A DNA stretch of 64,000 nucleotides from Paracentrotus lividus (lineage: Eukaryota > Echinodermata > Echinoidea > Camarodonta > Echinidae). A program made the translations under genes and the position numbers. Positions 1-13,707 of the stretch are shown here, in pieces. The notes under the pieces were generated by a model, which saw only the letters and a list, made by a program, of their open reading frames with translations, was not told the origin of the DNA and did not search any database. The DNA lies in the NCBI GenBank assembly GCA_940671915.1, contig CALNVZ010002974.1, positions 13,511,362 through 13,575,361 of the forward strand. Direction: 5' to 3'. How positions within the stretch are numbered: the first letter of the stretch is position 1; each line of letters begins with the position of its first letter.

Positions 1-1540
1 GTCAGGAAAGAGTATCTGGGAGAGTCTCTATGACCATTTATGATCCTCATGATCTGCAAAAGTAACAATCAGGGTCAGGATTTCTTCTTTTTGGTGTCCA
101 AATAACTCTTTCGAAGAGTCACTTTTATATGACTATTAAAAAGAGTGGGAAAAAGTATCATAGCGAGTCTTTGTGACCCTCTATAATGCTCATGATTTGA
201 AAAAAGTAACAATCAGCGTCGGCATGTCTCCTTTCTGGTGTCTAAGTAACTCTTTCGAAGAGTCACTTTTATATGACTATTGAAAAGTGTCAGGAAAGGG
301 TATCATGGAGAGTCTTTGTGACCCTTTATAATCCTCATGATCGGAAAACGTAACAATCAGGGTCGGGATTTCTCCTTTTTGGTATCCAAATAACTCTTTC
401 GAAGAGTCACTTTTATATGACTATTAGTATTAAAAAGAGTCGGGAAAAAGTATCATAGAGAGTTTTTGTGACCCCCTATATTCCTCATGATTTGAAAAAG
501 TAACATTTAGAGTCGGGATTTCTCCTTTTTGGTGTCGAAATAACTCTTTCGAAGGAAGAGTCAGTTATATGACTTTATGAAAAAGTGTCAGGAAAGAGTA
601 ACATGGAGAGTCTCTAATGACCTAAATGATCCTCATGATCTGCCGCAAAAGAACACATCAGGTCTACCGGTGATTTCTCTTTTTGTGTGTCCCACATAAT
701 TCATCTTATTTACACGAAGAGATCACTTTATTGACTATGTGAAAAGATGTTGGGAAATGATAGTATCAATTAGCGGTCTTTGACCCTCTATAGATGTCAT
801 AGATTTGAAAAAGGTAACAATCAGAGTCGCATGTCTCCTTTTTGTGTCTAAGTAACTCTTGTTCGAAGCAGTCACTTTTATATAGACTATTGAAAAGTTC
901 AGGAAAGAGTACATGAGATTTCTCTCTTGACCGTTTAATCCTCATGATGCGGCCAAAAGTAACAATCAGGGTCGCGTATTTCTCCTCTTTTGGTCCAAAT
1001 AACTCTTTCGAGAGTAGTCACTTTATAATGACTATTTAAAAAGAGTCGGGAAAAAGTATCAGTAGAGAGCTCTTGTGAACCCCCTATAATCCTCAATATT
1101 TGAAAAGAGTAACATTCAGAGTCCGGGATTTCTCCTTTTTTGCGTGCTCGAAATACTCTTTCGAAAGGAGCAGTTCTTTTATATGACACTTGAGAAGTGT
1201 CAGGAAGAGTATCAGGAGAGTCTCTATGACCCTATATGATCCTCATGATCTGCAAAAGTAACAATCAGGGTCGGGATTTCTCCTTTTTGGTGTCAAATAA
1301 CTCTATCGAAGAGTTATACTTTTATATGACTATTAAAAAGAACCGGGAAAAGTAACATAAAGAGTCTTGTGACCCTCTATAATCCTTCATGATTTGAAAA
1401 AGTTAACAATCAGAGTCTGATTTCTCCTGTTTTGTTTATCTGTCCAAAAACTCTTCAAAGAGTCAGCGTTTATATGACTATTAAAGGATCGGGAGAAAAG
1501 TATCATAGAGAGTCTCTGCTGACCCTAATATAATTCAATC
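1..1540. repeat. Satellite array, ~145-150 bp unit with dimeric higher-order pattern
   Basis: A recurring block built around AACTCTTTCGAAGAGTCAC appears near 103, 248, 392, 541, 693, 851, 999, 1151, 1297 and 1445, giving about ten units. Alternate units differ consistently: one type carries a GTCAGGAAAGAG junction and CATGATCTGCAAAAG, the other GTCGGGAAAAAG and CATGATTTGAAAAAG. The true period is therefore a dimer of about 290-300 bp. Units from about 600 to 930 and after 1330 are noisier, with scattered single-base differences. The array is open at the left window edge and has no counterpart in the second copy of the duplicated locus. Short open frames here are by-products of the repeat. Confidence 0.9.
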
Positions 1541-2095
1541 TGGTAGAGTATTCGGAAAATCACATAATTTTTTTAAAATGATTTATAAAAATTGAGGACA
1601 ATTTTTTTAAAGAAGGATATTATATGTAGGACTGTTTATTGACATTTAAGGTTTCCTTTGTTGTTGACCTTAATTTCTAATCAGCCTTCATTAGTTCAGC
1701 ATTTGTTTCACATCCATTTTCCTCTTTGACTTGTCAACCTTCTTCTCTATCATTCCATTCCTATTCAGATGTCTTCATTCAAATTACATTCCACATCTGA
1801 TTCTTTGTTCAAACATTCTTATTACATAATCATTCATCTTATTCATCTACATCCTTCTATCTTCTTATTGGTTATTTCTATGAATGGACTTTACATTTTG
1901 AGTTGGTTCCTCCATTCTCTTATTTCTATTGGTTAATCTGACTTAATTTGAATATGTAATTTATCTTGTATTAGTATGATTCTGATGTTGCCAATAACCC
2001 TTGAATAAATCAGTGCACTACCAGACTTCATCAAGTTAAGTTGTATTTATTTCGTGTCTTGTCCTGTTCTGTTTTTGAATCTTCCGTTTGCTGTC
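1541..2095. other. AT-rich stretch without a recognisable gene
   Basis: No coding pattern is seen. Similarity to the second copy of the locus begins at about 1871 (second copy 23409). Confidence 0.6.
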
Positions 2096-3420
2096 ATCTC
2101 AGGACAAACGTTCGACCCCCAAACCAGAGTTTAGATGACACCTCATTGGAGTCTCCTTATTTGACCCCTAGAGGAGTCTAGCATAGGGAGTTTAGATGAC
2201 ACCTCATTGGAGTCTACCCACTTGACCCCTCCAGGACAAATGCTCAACCACCCAGAGAGTATAGAGGAAACCATATCAGAGTCTACCACTCACTCATTAC
2301 AGGAGTCAAGCCATACTTTGACTCAAACGAGTTTAGATCAAGGGTACCCACTGCACTGCTATAGGAGTCTGGCATAGGAATCCAATTCTCTTCAATAGTC
2401 AACAGTGAAGACTGAAGAGTACAGATGACACCTTAGAGGCTATGTGCCACACCACTCTTTGGGGTTTAGCATTTGCCAGATGACTCTCAACAAGAGTCAT
2501 GCATGTTAGACTCCTGGAGGGTCAAGTGGACACTACTCCAATGAAGTGCAGTAGGAACCCTTTATACAGTGTCATCTAAACTGCCTCTTGGTCCAAGTAT
2601 GCTGGACTCACTAGAGTCAAATAAGGTGGTAGACTCTGATATGGTTTTGTCTAAACTCCATTTGGGGGTTTAGCATTTGTCCGAGATGACTCCCAACAAG
2701 AGTCGTGCATGTTAGACTCTGGAGGTGTCAAGTGGGTAGACTCCAATGAAGTGCAGTGGGTACCCTTAATTATGGTGTCATCTAAACTCCTCTTCTGGTC
2801 CAAGTATAATGGACTCCTGTAGGAGTCTAAGTGGTATACTCTGATATGGTTCCTCTTACTCTCTGGGGGGTTAGCATTTGTCCAAGATGACCTCCAATAA
2901 GAGTCATGCATGATAAGACTCCTGGAGGGGTCAAGTGGTAGACTCCAATGAGGTGTCATCTAAACTCCCTATGCTAGACTCCTCTAGGATCAAAATAAAG
3001 AAGACTCCAATGAGGTGTCATCTAAACTCTGGTTTGGGGGGGGGGTCGAACGTTGTCCCTGAGATGACACTCGGAGAGAGTCAGTATGTTTGAATCCAGT
3101 TGGAGTCAAGAAGGAAGACTCCCACGAGGTGTCATCTAAACTCTTGTTTGGAGGGTTGAACGTTTGTCCCTGAGATGACACTCGAAGAGAGTCTGTATGT
3201 TTGACTCCAGATGGAGTCAAGAAGTAGAACTCCCACGAGGTGTCATCTAAACTCTGGTTTGGGGGTTGAACGTTGATGCCCTGAGATGAGACACCCTCAA
3301 GAGAGTCAACATTTTGACTCTAGTCGGAGTCAAGAAGGTAGACTCCAATAAGGTTGTCAGTTGTACTCAAATTAAAATCTCTTTAACCAATTAAGTGTCA
3401 TCTCAGGACAGAGCTGGACT
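2096..3420. repeat. Inverted block of tandem repeats (copy 1)
   Basis: The left part (about 2096-2400) reads as the reverse complement of the right part (about 2740-3060). For example GAGTTTAGATGACACCTCA at 2131 and 2191 is mirrored by TGAGGTGTCATCTAAACTC near 2949 and 3012. The right arm holds tandem units of about 205 bp (anchored by TTTAGCATTTG near 2467, 2668 and 2870) and then units of about 110 bp (anchored by GAACG near 3050, 3157 and 3268). The structure could fold into a long imperfect hairpin. Open frames rich in SLDDTSWESS-type residues come from these units and are not genes. The same block occurs at 23635-24960. Confidence 0.8.
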
Positions 3421-6400
3421 CTTGTAAAAAGGGTCACTTAGACACTTATTTTTTTCTGTGTGTAACTAAAGTATGAACACATTTCCTCTTTACATTGAAC
3501 AGTAGCATACCGCCAAATAAGCAAGTTAAAATTATTCAGTATTATATAACTCACTTTAAGAATGTTGAATAATCCTGTCCTCTGATTGGTCAAAAGTCTG
3601 GTCATAGTTTTAGTTTGTTTCGCCCATGATTATGACCGATTGGATGGTAATTAATAGCTGTTTTGTTTAGTTTGCAAATAAAGGGCATCCTCTGCAAATA
3701 ACAATATTACTGAGTTGTTCTTGATATATCAGGACAAGCAGGAAGATAACGGTCGATGAGAAAATTTTGGGTTTTTGAATATAGAATTTTGCATTTAGAC
3801 TGCAAATAGATAGTAGCACACATATAAAAGTGTTTGTATGGGGTTGGTGTTTTTTTTTTCTTTGGCCAACCAAAAGGTCATATATCAGCTGAGGGGTAGG
3901 TTCAGGCTCAAATCATGTATATTTTTCGCTTTTTTTTTTTGTTTTTTTTGGCCCCTTTTAGGTCATTTAGGGCCCGGCCCGTAAAGCCCCCCCCAGAATA
4001 CGCGCATGGTTAAAACCACCGAACAACAACAAACAACATTGGAGAGGATGCATGCTCTCTTTCTAATTCCGGGCATTTTCATTATTTTCATTAGTGTTGT
4101 TCCCTGTATACCATGGAAAAGACGCAAAACGTGAGAACTCGAGAAAGAAAATGTCAAACAAAGTTAGGAAAATACCCTTATACGTGGAGAAATTTGATGA
4201 ATTCTCATCTGTTCGCGACCTGCTATTTCAAAATGATTGATAACATAAGGAGAAGCAATTGAAAGACTGATATCATGGAATTCCAAGGTAAGTAAGTAAT
4301 GCCCATGACGCAACGCCGACAACGTCAAAGACGTCTCAAAACCCCTCGTGTGACTACTGGCAAGAGAAAGGACGGGGACGCTCGGGCGCGCGCTCCCCGC
4401 CAGTCCGCTCGTGCATGCTCGTCTAGCCAGCCTTCCCGCCCAGGCATGCGCAGGGTTGCCTACCGCGGTGGGAGAGAAAGGGCGTGCGCCGGGAAAGGAG
4501 TATAGGTTCTACACGGAGAAAATTCCCTCCTATAATTTAGTTAATTAATGCATGACGCTCGATGATCACGAAATTTAGCATATGAAATACACTTCCATTG
4601 TGCCTTCCAATGAACAATAGTCACGATAAATTTAATTTGCTCATTTATTTTTTGGTAAGGTCTCATTTCTTTATGCGTTTTGTAAATATTGGGCGTTACG
4701 TTCCGACAGTGGATTCGTTGAACTTGAAGTTCCTTTTTTATTTTCTTCTCTCTTTATTCTAAAAAAAATATTTGAAAGAGTGGGTCCTACGCCAACCGTG
4801 TTTATTGAAGTCGCGTTCTTTGGCAGTTTTTCTTGCAAAAAGATGGTCTCCGTTTGTAATGATGATGACAGGCTGAAGCACGAAGAGCTGAATCGCTTTC
4901 GCGGGTATTGGTTACTTGCCGCGACTATCGAGGTGCGTGGATGGATGCGGCGCTGACAGGGTCGAATGCGCGATTTGCGAAGTAATAGTGCGCATGTGCA
5001 TTCTCCGTATGGCGCTCTGTGACGATTTATATGCGCATGGCGTTAAGTTTGGCCACTTGTGTATGATCTATGACTAGCGCAATGCGCGCTAAGCATCATG
5101 AGCCAGATTTTAGGGAGTGATTCAGTAAAAGTTTCGCCTTCGATTAAGATTCCAGTAACCTGAATATACATTCACTACGCACGCCACACAACGTGCACCA
5201 TTAAACGATTTCTCCAAAACAATGTCTGAACAATAAACTTCCTGCATGCACTTCACACTGCCCGATCTGAGCTAGCCTCCCTGGAAATTCTTTCCTAAAT
5301 CACTTGTTGAACGGTTACCCAGTGTACCACGAGCGTCGAACGCCCACCGCACCAGAGTTCGGGCTTTCGGGAAATTTGTAAACATTTCTCCGAAGCTCCG
5401 AGCACGTGACGCGAAGGCCAAGTTTTGGTGATAAGCTACGCCCCCAGTTATTGTTTTCCAGTCTTCGTTCAATGCACCATATGTGTGTTGAATAAACATG
5501 AGTGCGTGGCGCCACATACACGATTAGCCAATCAGAGCGCCCAAACAATCAAAATCCATTGTTCTCTATTTCTGTAACAGCGGAATGGTAGACTTTTTTC
5601 GTGGTCTTACATCTGTATCGTTGGGTCAGCCAAAATGTCAGATCTGACACATCAGCTAGCATGAGGAGGCATTGGATTCACATTCATTGCGCTTAATTTC
5701 TAAAAGAAAAAAAGAAAAAAAATAAAATCAAATAGGGCTAACGTAGAGTCTAACTTGCCCAAAATTTGACCACTTAAGCTTTTTGCAGCTATGTTTGAAA
5801 AATGAAAAATATATCATCTTTCATTTTCAGCAAGATATTAGAAGCATATCCCACTATGATACCGATGTCAATACTTTAGTATTCGACATTGGCATATCCT
5901 AAATTAAATAACACTTAGAAGTCTATAATTTTTTTTAAAATCACAAACTATTTGATAGTAAATTCAGAGTTTTTGTAACACCTACCTTCTTGCCCGAGAT
6001 TAGGTAGCGCGGCCCAGTGCCCCGGTTGCGTCCCGGTATCGGTTGTTAGCTACTTCAACACCTTCACAAAAGATCACAAACACATTCAGCCCTTCTAACT
6101 TTCACAAAAAACAATCATCAACACCATTTTATCAAACACACCACAAAAAAAAATCACACGAAATCAAATAATATAAAACGAGATTGCAAACTTACTCCTG
6201 GAATTAGGCCACAATTCGGGTTAATAGCGAGACATTGATGGCGGCGCCTATACATTATCGGGGTTTGTGTGTGAACGCTTCGCATCTGGGTTTTTAGTCT
6301 GCCGCGATCGAAAGCGCATAAGGGAAACCACGGCTAACCGAATACTATTCTGCAAAACCGATTGCCGGGCGGAAAAACATCTTCGTCATTCTATTCAGCG

Positions 6401-9400
6401 ATATTTTTTAGCCATAATTAAATATTTTAAATGATTTTGATAATCTTTAAGAGTAGAATTTGTTCGTTCTTCGCGTGGTGGATCGTCAGATAAAAGGAGG
6501 TAATTTTATATTATCGCCGCATTTCCCCTTACGGCACCAAAATATGGCACCCTACCCAGTAGACGCCCGTTGCATAAATAACCACCAAGCGTGAAAAGTC
6601 AGCACGCAAACCGCGCGGCCGCTGAAATCTGGCTCACTCGCCGCATCGGGAGCACATCGCGCTCGTGCGAACAGTCCGGGGCCGCCGCGGCTGAATACCC
6701 GGTCGAAACTAGGGCAGAGAAAAAATCTTGTCAGTCCCATATGCATGTTGTAACTCTAGCACTGTAGAGTAAACGCATTTTCCTGATCGGTTTTCCTTAG
6801 CTTTTCGCTAAGGCGCACACGGCTTCATACATTTGGAGCCAAAATCTGGGATTTTAGGAGCAAAATTTAACGGTATCTAAGTATGATCTTTTTGTGTGAT
6901 TCTTTTTTTTTGGTTGTCATTCAAGTGATCGGATCTGTGCGTGTGATATGAGTCTGAGTTGGAGTGTGTTGAGTGTTGTTGGATTTTTTTCCCCCCAATT
7001 TTGTCTGAAACCGGGCTCGAAATCTAGAGCAAGGGTCGAGATTTTCGGCGCACTTCTCTGAAACAGTAACAGTTAGGGCCTAGTAACTAACAACAGTTCG
7101 CTAAAATGTTAGGCCTAGGACCTAGTCCAGTAAAAAACGAAAAAAAACATAGAAAATCATTACAAGGGAAGACTAACTGTAGGCTTGCTTTTCAATAAAA
7201 TAAATTGTTCTTTCAATTTAGGAGGCCTTTAGAAGGCCTTTTTAAAAATTTTCCAATTTGGTGAATACATGTGTGACAAAGGTTGGCCAAAAAAAAGACC
7301 AAGAAAAACGTGTTGATAGTCGTCCTCCTTTTTAGTGAAAGAAAGGGCTTGTTTTTTCCCAATTAGCTTGACAAACAATTTTCTGACTGCTGATGAGACG
7401 CTGCATCTAGTATTGCATCCCATGAATGAATTAACACAGAGTGACAGGATCTCTCAAGGTTGACAGAAAATGGACTCCTTGAATGCACATGACTTGTTAT
7501 GTCACTTAGGCATTGTTTTTTCTCTGCCACCGTCTCCTTCCCAAGGTAAAGAAGTTACTGTAGCTATTTTATGTACCGAAGGAGCCTGTACAGAGCTCCT
7601 AACTCGAGATAGCTGAAGATTACACACTCCAATCAGTTTCAAATGGCATAGCACGCTGGACCATTACCAGGTAGAATACAAAGTTGTTAATAAGCATAGC
7701 CAGGTTAGCGGTTTTGAGAATTTGAAGCGATGTATACAATGGAAAATGAAGTTATGGGCGGGGTTTCTAGGATAAATTATATCCCCTGAACATCTACCCC
7801 TTGCCAAAAAATCTACCTCTAAACTCAACACCTAACCCTAACCCTTATTCGGGGGGGGGGGGGGATGGGAGGGGGTTACTTTGTTCCTAGCTAAATTGTT
7901 CAGGATGTTAGTTGTCCTGGTCGTATGGGCATATGTCCACAATAAAATACCCCCTTTAAATCTATTGAAATTTTCACATTTAAAGTTCAATGTAATTTTT
8001 GTTTGTATTGTCTTCCCTCCTGGTTTATCGCAGTCAGGCTTGGACTGTAGCCCCTCAGATTAAATTTGTGTTTCCTGTCTGCGTAAGAGTATTCTGTTTT
8101 CTTTGGCCTTCCAATATTATTTGTTGAGTATAAAATGGTCTGCAATCGATGCAAAGTGGCAATAGCCAATCACAATTGTTGTTGCCTGCAACTTGTTGTT
8201 CAGAGCACTAACAGAAACCAATTATATTTTAATTTTCAGATTCGTGAATCCTTCATACAGAGGAAGCAGCAAAAAGTCCAGGCGAGCAGGCCCATCCCTG
8301 TGCATGAAAATCGCTTCAAAGGTACAACATTGTACCATCTACATTAACTGTTGACCTACAATTCAAAGCATGATGTTAACTAATGAGTTGGTAAGATTAT
8401 AGTCACGTTTGTGTTCGGAAAAGACTTATTTTTTCATTTTGAGAGAATAAAACAAAAACTTGTCTTTATTTTAAAGAACCATTTGTTTTAACTGGAATAA
8501 ATATGAATTGATGCTTGAATTAATTATCAGCCGAATTCAAAATATTTGTTGAGCAGAAATAACCCAAAATGCGGTTCAGATTTTTCATTACTACATACAT
8601 GTATTATTTCATTTTCTAGATTGTATTGTAGATTCAATGTTAGTTTTTCAGATTTGGCTGCGAAAGTGGACATACCCCCTATTATCTTGGAATGTACAAA
8701 GTTTTAAAAATGTTTTGTCATCCCTCTCTAGATTGGTCTCTCAAAGTGGATTGTTAGACATTCGACACCAAGGCGAACCCACGGACCTCAGTGCCAAACA
8801 CAGTCATGTCTGAGACGTGCTCTCAATTCAGTCTGACTGGCTGAAGAAAACCTTGCCTGGGAATGCACATGGTGAAGGAGATGGAGCGGAAGCGCAGATC
8901 GAGGTTTCGCAAAGACTTTTGAATCGTTCACAGCACAAGGTTATCATGTCTCGTCATCATCTCGCAAATTGACTGTTCGGAAAGCAAAAGATACTTGAAG
9001 TTTAAGAACATTATTGTTCTTGTGATCCAATGATGAGGAAGAGTTGTGGCTCCAATGTTATGGATTGTCTCTCAGTAAGGGTCTTTTTTTCGAGTGAGAT
9101 GTTCCATGGACCTTGGTGGAAGATAAGCCACTGCTGATAAACAGTTAACCTGTTCGATCAATGGCACAATTTAAAACCACCATCTGAGTGTTCACCGTGG
9201 GACTTTTATATCAGTAAGTCCATGCAAAAAAATCCTGATTGGCTTCATCGATTGCCAATTGATCGTTAACTCTGCTGTTATAGGACAAACGTTTTATAGT
9301 CTTTTGAAAATCTTGCCAATGTTGAAGAAAGAAAAAGAGACCTTTCAGATGCATTTTGGCTTTGGTCCATCTTGCCTCATATCAACACTGGGTGAACATA

Positions 9401-11140
9401 GAATTGCCCACATATTGTTAAAAAAACTTTTATCACTTTTATCTGTATCCCCGTTTTGGTTCTCTCCTTCTTGCAGAAAAAGATCAGGAAGTCCTAGAGA
9501 GATTACATGGATTGTATGATGAATGCCGAGCATGGTAAGTGTGATGTTGTTTTTTTGACTGAATTTACACCGTAGCTAAACACGGAGTAAGTTATGTACC
9601 CTCCGACTCAAACCATGCATGCATTCATTATCTTGAAGCAGCTGTTTGTACAAAAGCGTTTAGCCCAACCTTGCATAATGATAAAAAATTTGATGAGACG
9701 AGCACACTGTGAGGACATGGGTAGGGTGTTTTCCAATCCGTTCAAACTCAGTCAGTGGATTTTGCTAGCCATCTGTAACCTGCAATTCTGAATCCAGTTG
9801 GATGAAGTTGCTGTGATCAACTAGATGGAGGTCAGGTATGTTTATTTCTGAAAGGAGGCTATTACAGACGCAATAAATCCTAAGGACGGAGAAAAATTAG
9901 AACAAAGTTAAATCGTTTGCTTACTTCCTTTCCCTACAGATGTATACCCAGGAAACACACATTGTGGTAATTTATGTCACTATACTTGTAATGTGATGAT
10001 ATTAACAAAAAGGAAAAAGGTTATTTTAAGGTATCAAATAATGGCCAGTATTCTCAAAAGGGGACTTAAGTTGCTCATCCTACCAAAAAATCATGTGTCA
10101 CCCCTATTCTTTAAAGACAATGAGAAAAGGCCTATCTGATATGTAATTTAGTAGGGCCTTAACTCAATTTTTAAGTCCACCCTTCAGAATACCGGCCTCA
10201 TGATCGTAAGTTACATCCATTTTTTTTAAACTAGCTTCTGAATGGCAGGCCACGTCACAAGGGACAAGGGAGATCTTGCAGAAAGACTAAACAAGCTTTT
10301 GCGGAATTATGTACTCAAAGTAAGTTATAATTTAACTATATTCAATTTTTGGCACGCCCCCCCCCCCATTTCAAGAGAATGGCATGCCATGGAAGGGGAA
10401 GGAATGCTGTTGGAATGCTCAAGTTGTTTTATGTTGGGCTATAGACGGCGCTGACAATTTGTTTTAAGCCACAGTTGCATCGTTAATTGTTTTCATTATT
10501 GTGTTTGTAATTCAAAGAGAACTATCCTTACATCACTCAACTCTTTATTGAAATTGAACTCATTAAAAACGTAAGAACATAATTATTTTTTTTAAAATCT
10601 CAGAAACATCTTGTATGCAATCATAACTTTTCCTTCTCTTTTTGCTTTTGTATTCAAAATGCACTTATCGACTCGATTTTGACATCCTTTTTGGAAAATC
10701 ATACATGTTGTAAACGGAAATTACTGCTGTGGTCAATGGAAAAAGAGTGAAAGTTTGGTGAACAATTGAAGCTCCCACGTCATTTTGTTTACCTTTCCCC
10801 TTTAATTTATAATAATCACTTGTATCTATCACACCAGGAATTATCTGGCTTATCTGCTCACCCAAGATGGGCTACTTGGTTCCTACTCCTGATCAAGAGA
10901 AAGTACTGGGCATTGACAATCGGTAAAGAACTTTGTGTTTATTTCATCTACAGCATGTAGTGGTAGGGTTAAAATAGGGTTTTAATGTTACATTGGAGGT
11001 TTGGTTTACGGGAAGGGATTATATTAATTCCAGGTTTGAAGTTGGTCCGTATGTTATGCTGAGTGTATGGAATTTACAGGCAGAGAGAAATTTGTCGCTT
11101 AGAAGAATGGAAATATAAATCTTACCAATAAATGACCGTG

Positions 11141-11994
11141 GGGCGGAATTCTGCGGGAACTCTCTTAACTACTGTCTTATTTTTCCGTCATTATCTCTGA
11201 GAGATAAGACACCCTTAAGGATTGTCCTAAATCGGTATTCTGAAGACCTGTCTTTCTCTGCATCTTATCTCTGAAAAGTACCTGCCATCCATCTTTTCTC
11301 AGACAACCCATGAAAATCCACTCTAGTTACCCGTTTAAAGCCTCCTTAACCAATTAGGAAGCCGATAGACATTGCAGGGGTGTGTCCAAATACAGTAAAA
11401 TCGCAATGCGTGACTGCACATTTAATCGCTTATTTACGCAAATTAAAGAAAAGGACAACAGACTCCAGAAAGAACTTTTGGAGAGAAAAGAGAGAGCAAA
11501 AACAGAGAGGAGGGAGGGAGCTGGCGAGGGGTGTACGGGGAGCGGAAGGTGGCGGAAAGTGGCGCGTAACCTGGGGCTTAACTTCTGGCAGATCAAACGA
11601 ATTTTTTTCGTAATTGTGACATATGATTAAGTAAAATTAACTGAAACAAGCTAATCCTAACAAAAATTTCATTGTTGGCCTTACAAATAAAGGCGGCATT
11701 TACTTGCAGGTATATCATGGTAACTCAAACTTTATGTACAAAAGATAAGACAAAAGATAAAGACAGCTAGCGACCCTGTATATCCTTTCATCTATCTTTT
11801 CTCCGGTTTCGCGTAAAAGTTGCCTTTGCACGTTACTTAAAACAGCGTATTTCTTGCCTGTGCGCCATGATCGATTCTATGGACAATCTATTAATGAAAA
11901 CAAGATAAGACAGCTCCCCCAGACATACCGATTTGTCTTATCTCTGAGATAAAGATAAATACGCGAGATCAAGACACTGCCCAGAATTCCGCCC
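11141..11994. mobile_element. Foldback/MITE-like element in LAS1L intron 7 (copy 1)
   Basis: The ends are inverted: GGGCGGAATTCTG at the left and CAGAATTCCGCCC at the right. Inside both arms lie several copies of TGTCTTATCTCTGAGA-type motifs and a matching ATCGGTATTCTG/CAGAATACCGAT pair. There is no coding capacity. The cleaner counterpart is 32486-33261. Confidence 0.7.
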
Positions 11995-13442
11995 GTGGTC
12001 TCCTCGTAAATAAATCATTACACTGACTTGTGCTCGCTTTTACTTCTGCTGTTTAATTCTTTTTGTTATCAAAACTTTCATGATATAAACAAAAGTTGAA
12101 TGACCTAAGTTATGTAATAATTAATGGGCCTGTACTAAATCAGAAGAAGATAATAATGCTAACTTATATGAAAATGATTAAATGCAACAAAATGATTTCT
12201 TAAAATTGAAAAGCCAGTGCGTTTTGTTGTGTGTTGGAGGGTGTTTTTTTTTTTTGGGGGTGGGGGTGGGGGTTTGGAGTGCGACGGTTCAAAGACTTAT
12301 TTTTTATCCAAGCTCTAACATGTGATAATTTCATGTATTGAATTGGGTTTAGGCCCTAATATTTTTGGCAAAATAAGAATTACTTGTCTGAAATTATTTT
12401 ACAAAATCTCTGTCGCAATTCTATTCCTTATTACCGTCGTTAGCGTTGGATCTCTACACATCCCGGACGTCACTCTACCACGCTCTTGTTGCATTTCTGG
12501 AGGCGCTCTTCTGGACCATGTGCATCCATCTGGACTGCGAGGCATCTCATTGGGACCTGCATCATTAACCAGCTCTCCAAACTCACCTCCGAGAACTCTT
12601 TCGGATCAACCAGGACAGCCCTGTTGTCCGTTATCCTCCTGGGCTGGGCCAAGACCCTTATGAAGAGAAAAAATGGAGTGAGTCAACATCAGGTAATAAT
12701 GACTTCAAATATCCCGTCCCATAATGCAGTCACACATGAACTACTGTTTTTAGGCCAACTATTCCCTATGGACAATTACCCCTGGAAAACTGTGTTCCAT
12801 CAAAAATTTACCACCTAACCCTTTCTGGGTTGTAGTTGTCCCAGGGGTAATTTGTTTCAGGGTTAGTTGTCCCTGATACATGAAATATTCAAAAATATTA
12901 TTTTCCTTACCTTATGATTGATCAGACTGCTTGTTCATGATATACTGTATGTAACATATATTTTAATGTCCTCCTATAAGAACCTCTGTTCAAACCAGTA
13001 GAAATTGAGAAAAGTGATGGATTAGTGGAACATTGTGAAAAGAAATTAGAGACACCACACATTCTTTTCCACTTTTTTTTAATTAGAAGATCCATTCCAA
13101 TTGTCATATAAAGTGACCCCAGAAAAATCTCCTCTAAAAAATCCAGTCAGAATTGGGTATCTAAAAAAAGTGAATCTTCAGGGATCCGTTATAATGCTCT
13201 CAACAGTGCTGACTTTTTGCTATAATTTTGCTGCTTTTCAGATCCTGCCAAAAAGAGATAGCCCTCCGGAGCGAACAAAAGGGCTGCATCTGAGTGGAGT
13301 AGAAGATTCTGAAGAAGTGCATTAAGAACCTATTACAATTCAATGGGATACTGAATGTTTCTTCTGGGTTAGGTTAGCCCCTTGTATGGAATTCTCATGA
13401 AATTTGCTCCGGTGACAATTGCTCTCGCATGTAAACTCAATG

Positions 13443-13707
13443 GCCCGAATGGTCACAAAGGAGGATGTCTGCAAAAACCCACTGACTGTGGATCCGTGGC
13501 GTTTTTAATCGACGGCTCCATGGATGACCACATTTAGATTCACCAACAGTTGACCGCAAATTATGACGTTTATGTTACGATGTGGATCTGTGGATTCAGT
13601 TGAGTCCACCTTTGTGAATACCATAATTGAAAATCCTAGGTCCAACCCTAGGTTAAACCAGGGTTGAACCATGGATTTTGCAGAATCCCACCTTTGTGAA
13701 TTCGGGC
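13443..13707. mobile_element. Short inverted-repeat element (MITE) in LAS1L intron 9 (copy 1)
   Basis: Counterpart of 34661-34921. The right end TTTGTGAATTCGGGC is intact, while the left end has extra bases. Flanking CAATG is seen on both sides. Confidence 0.75.

Noticed and set aside
2651-3220. Frames with SLDDTSWESS repeats
   Set aside because: By-products of the ~110 and ~205 bp tandem units, which are inverted nearby and also present at 23635-24960.
4299-4505. GC-rich Arg-rich frame downstream of LAS1L exon 1 (copy 1)
   Set aside because: Lies in intron 1, is not kept in the same frame in the second copy, and has no homology.
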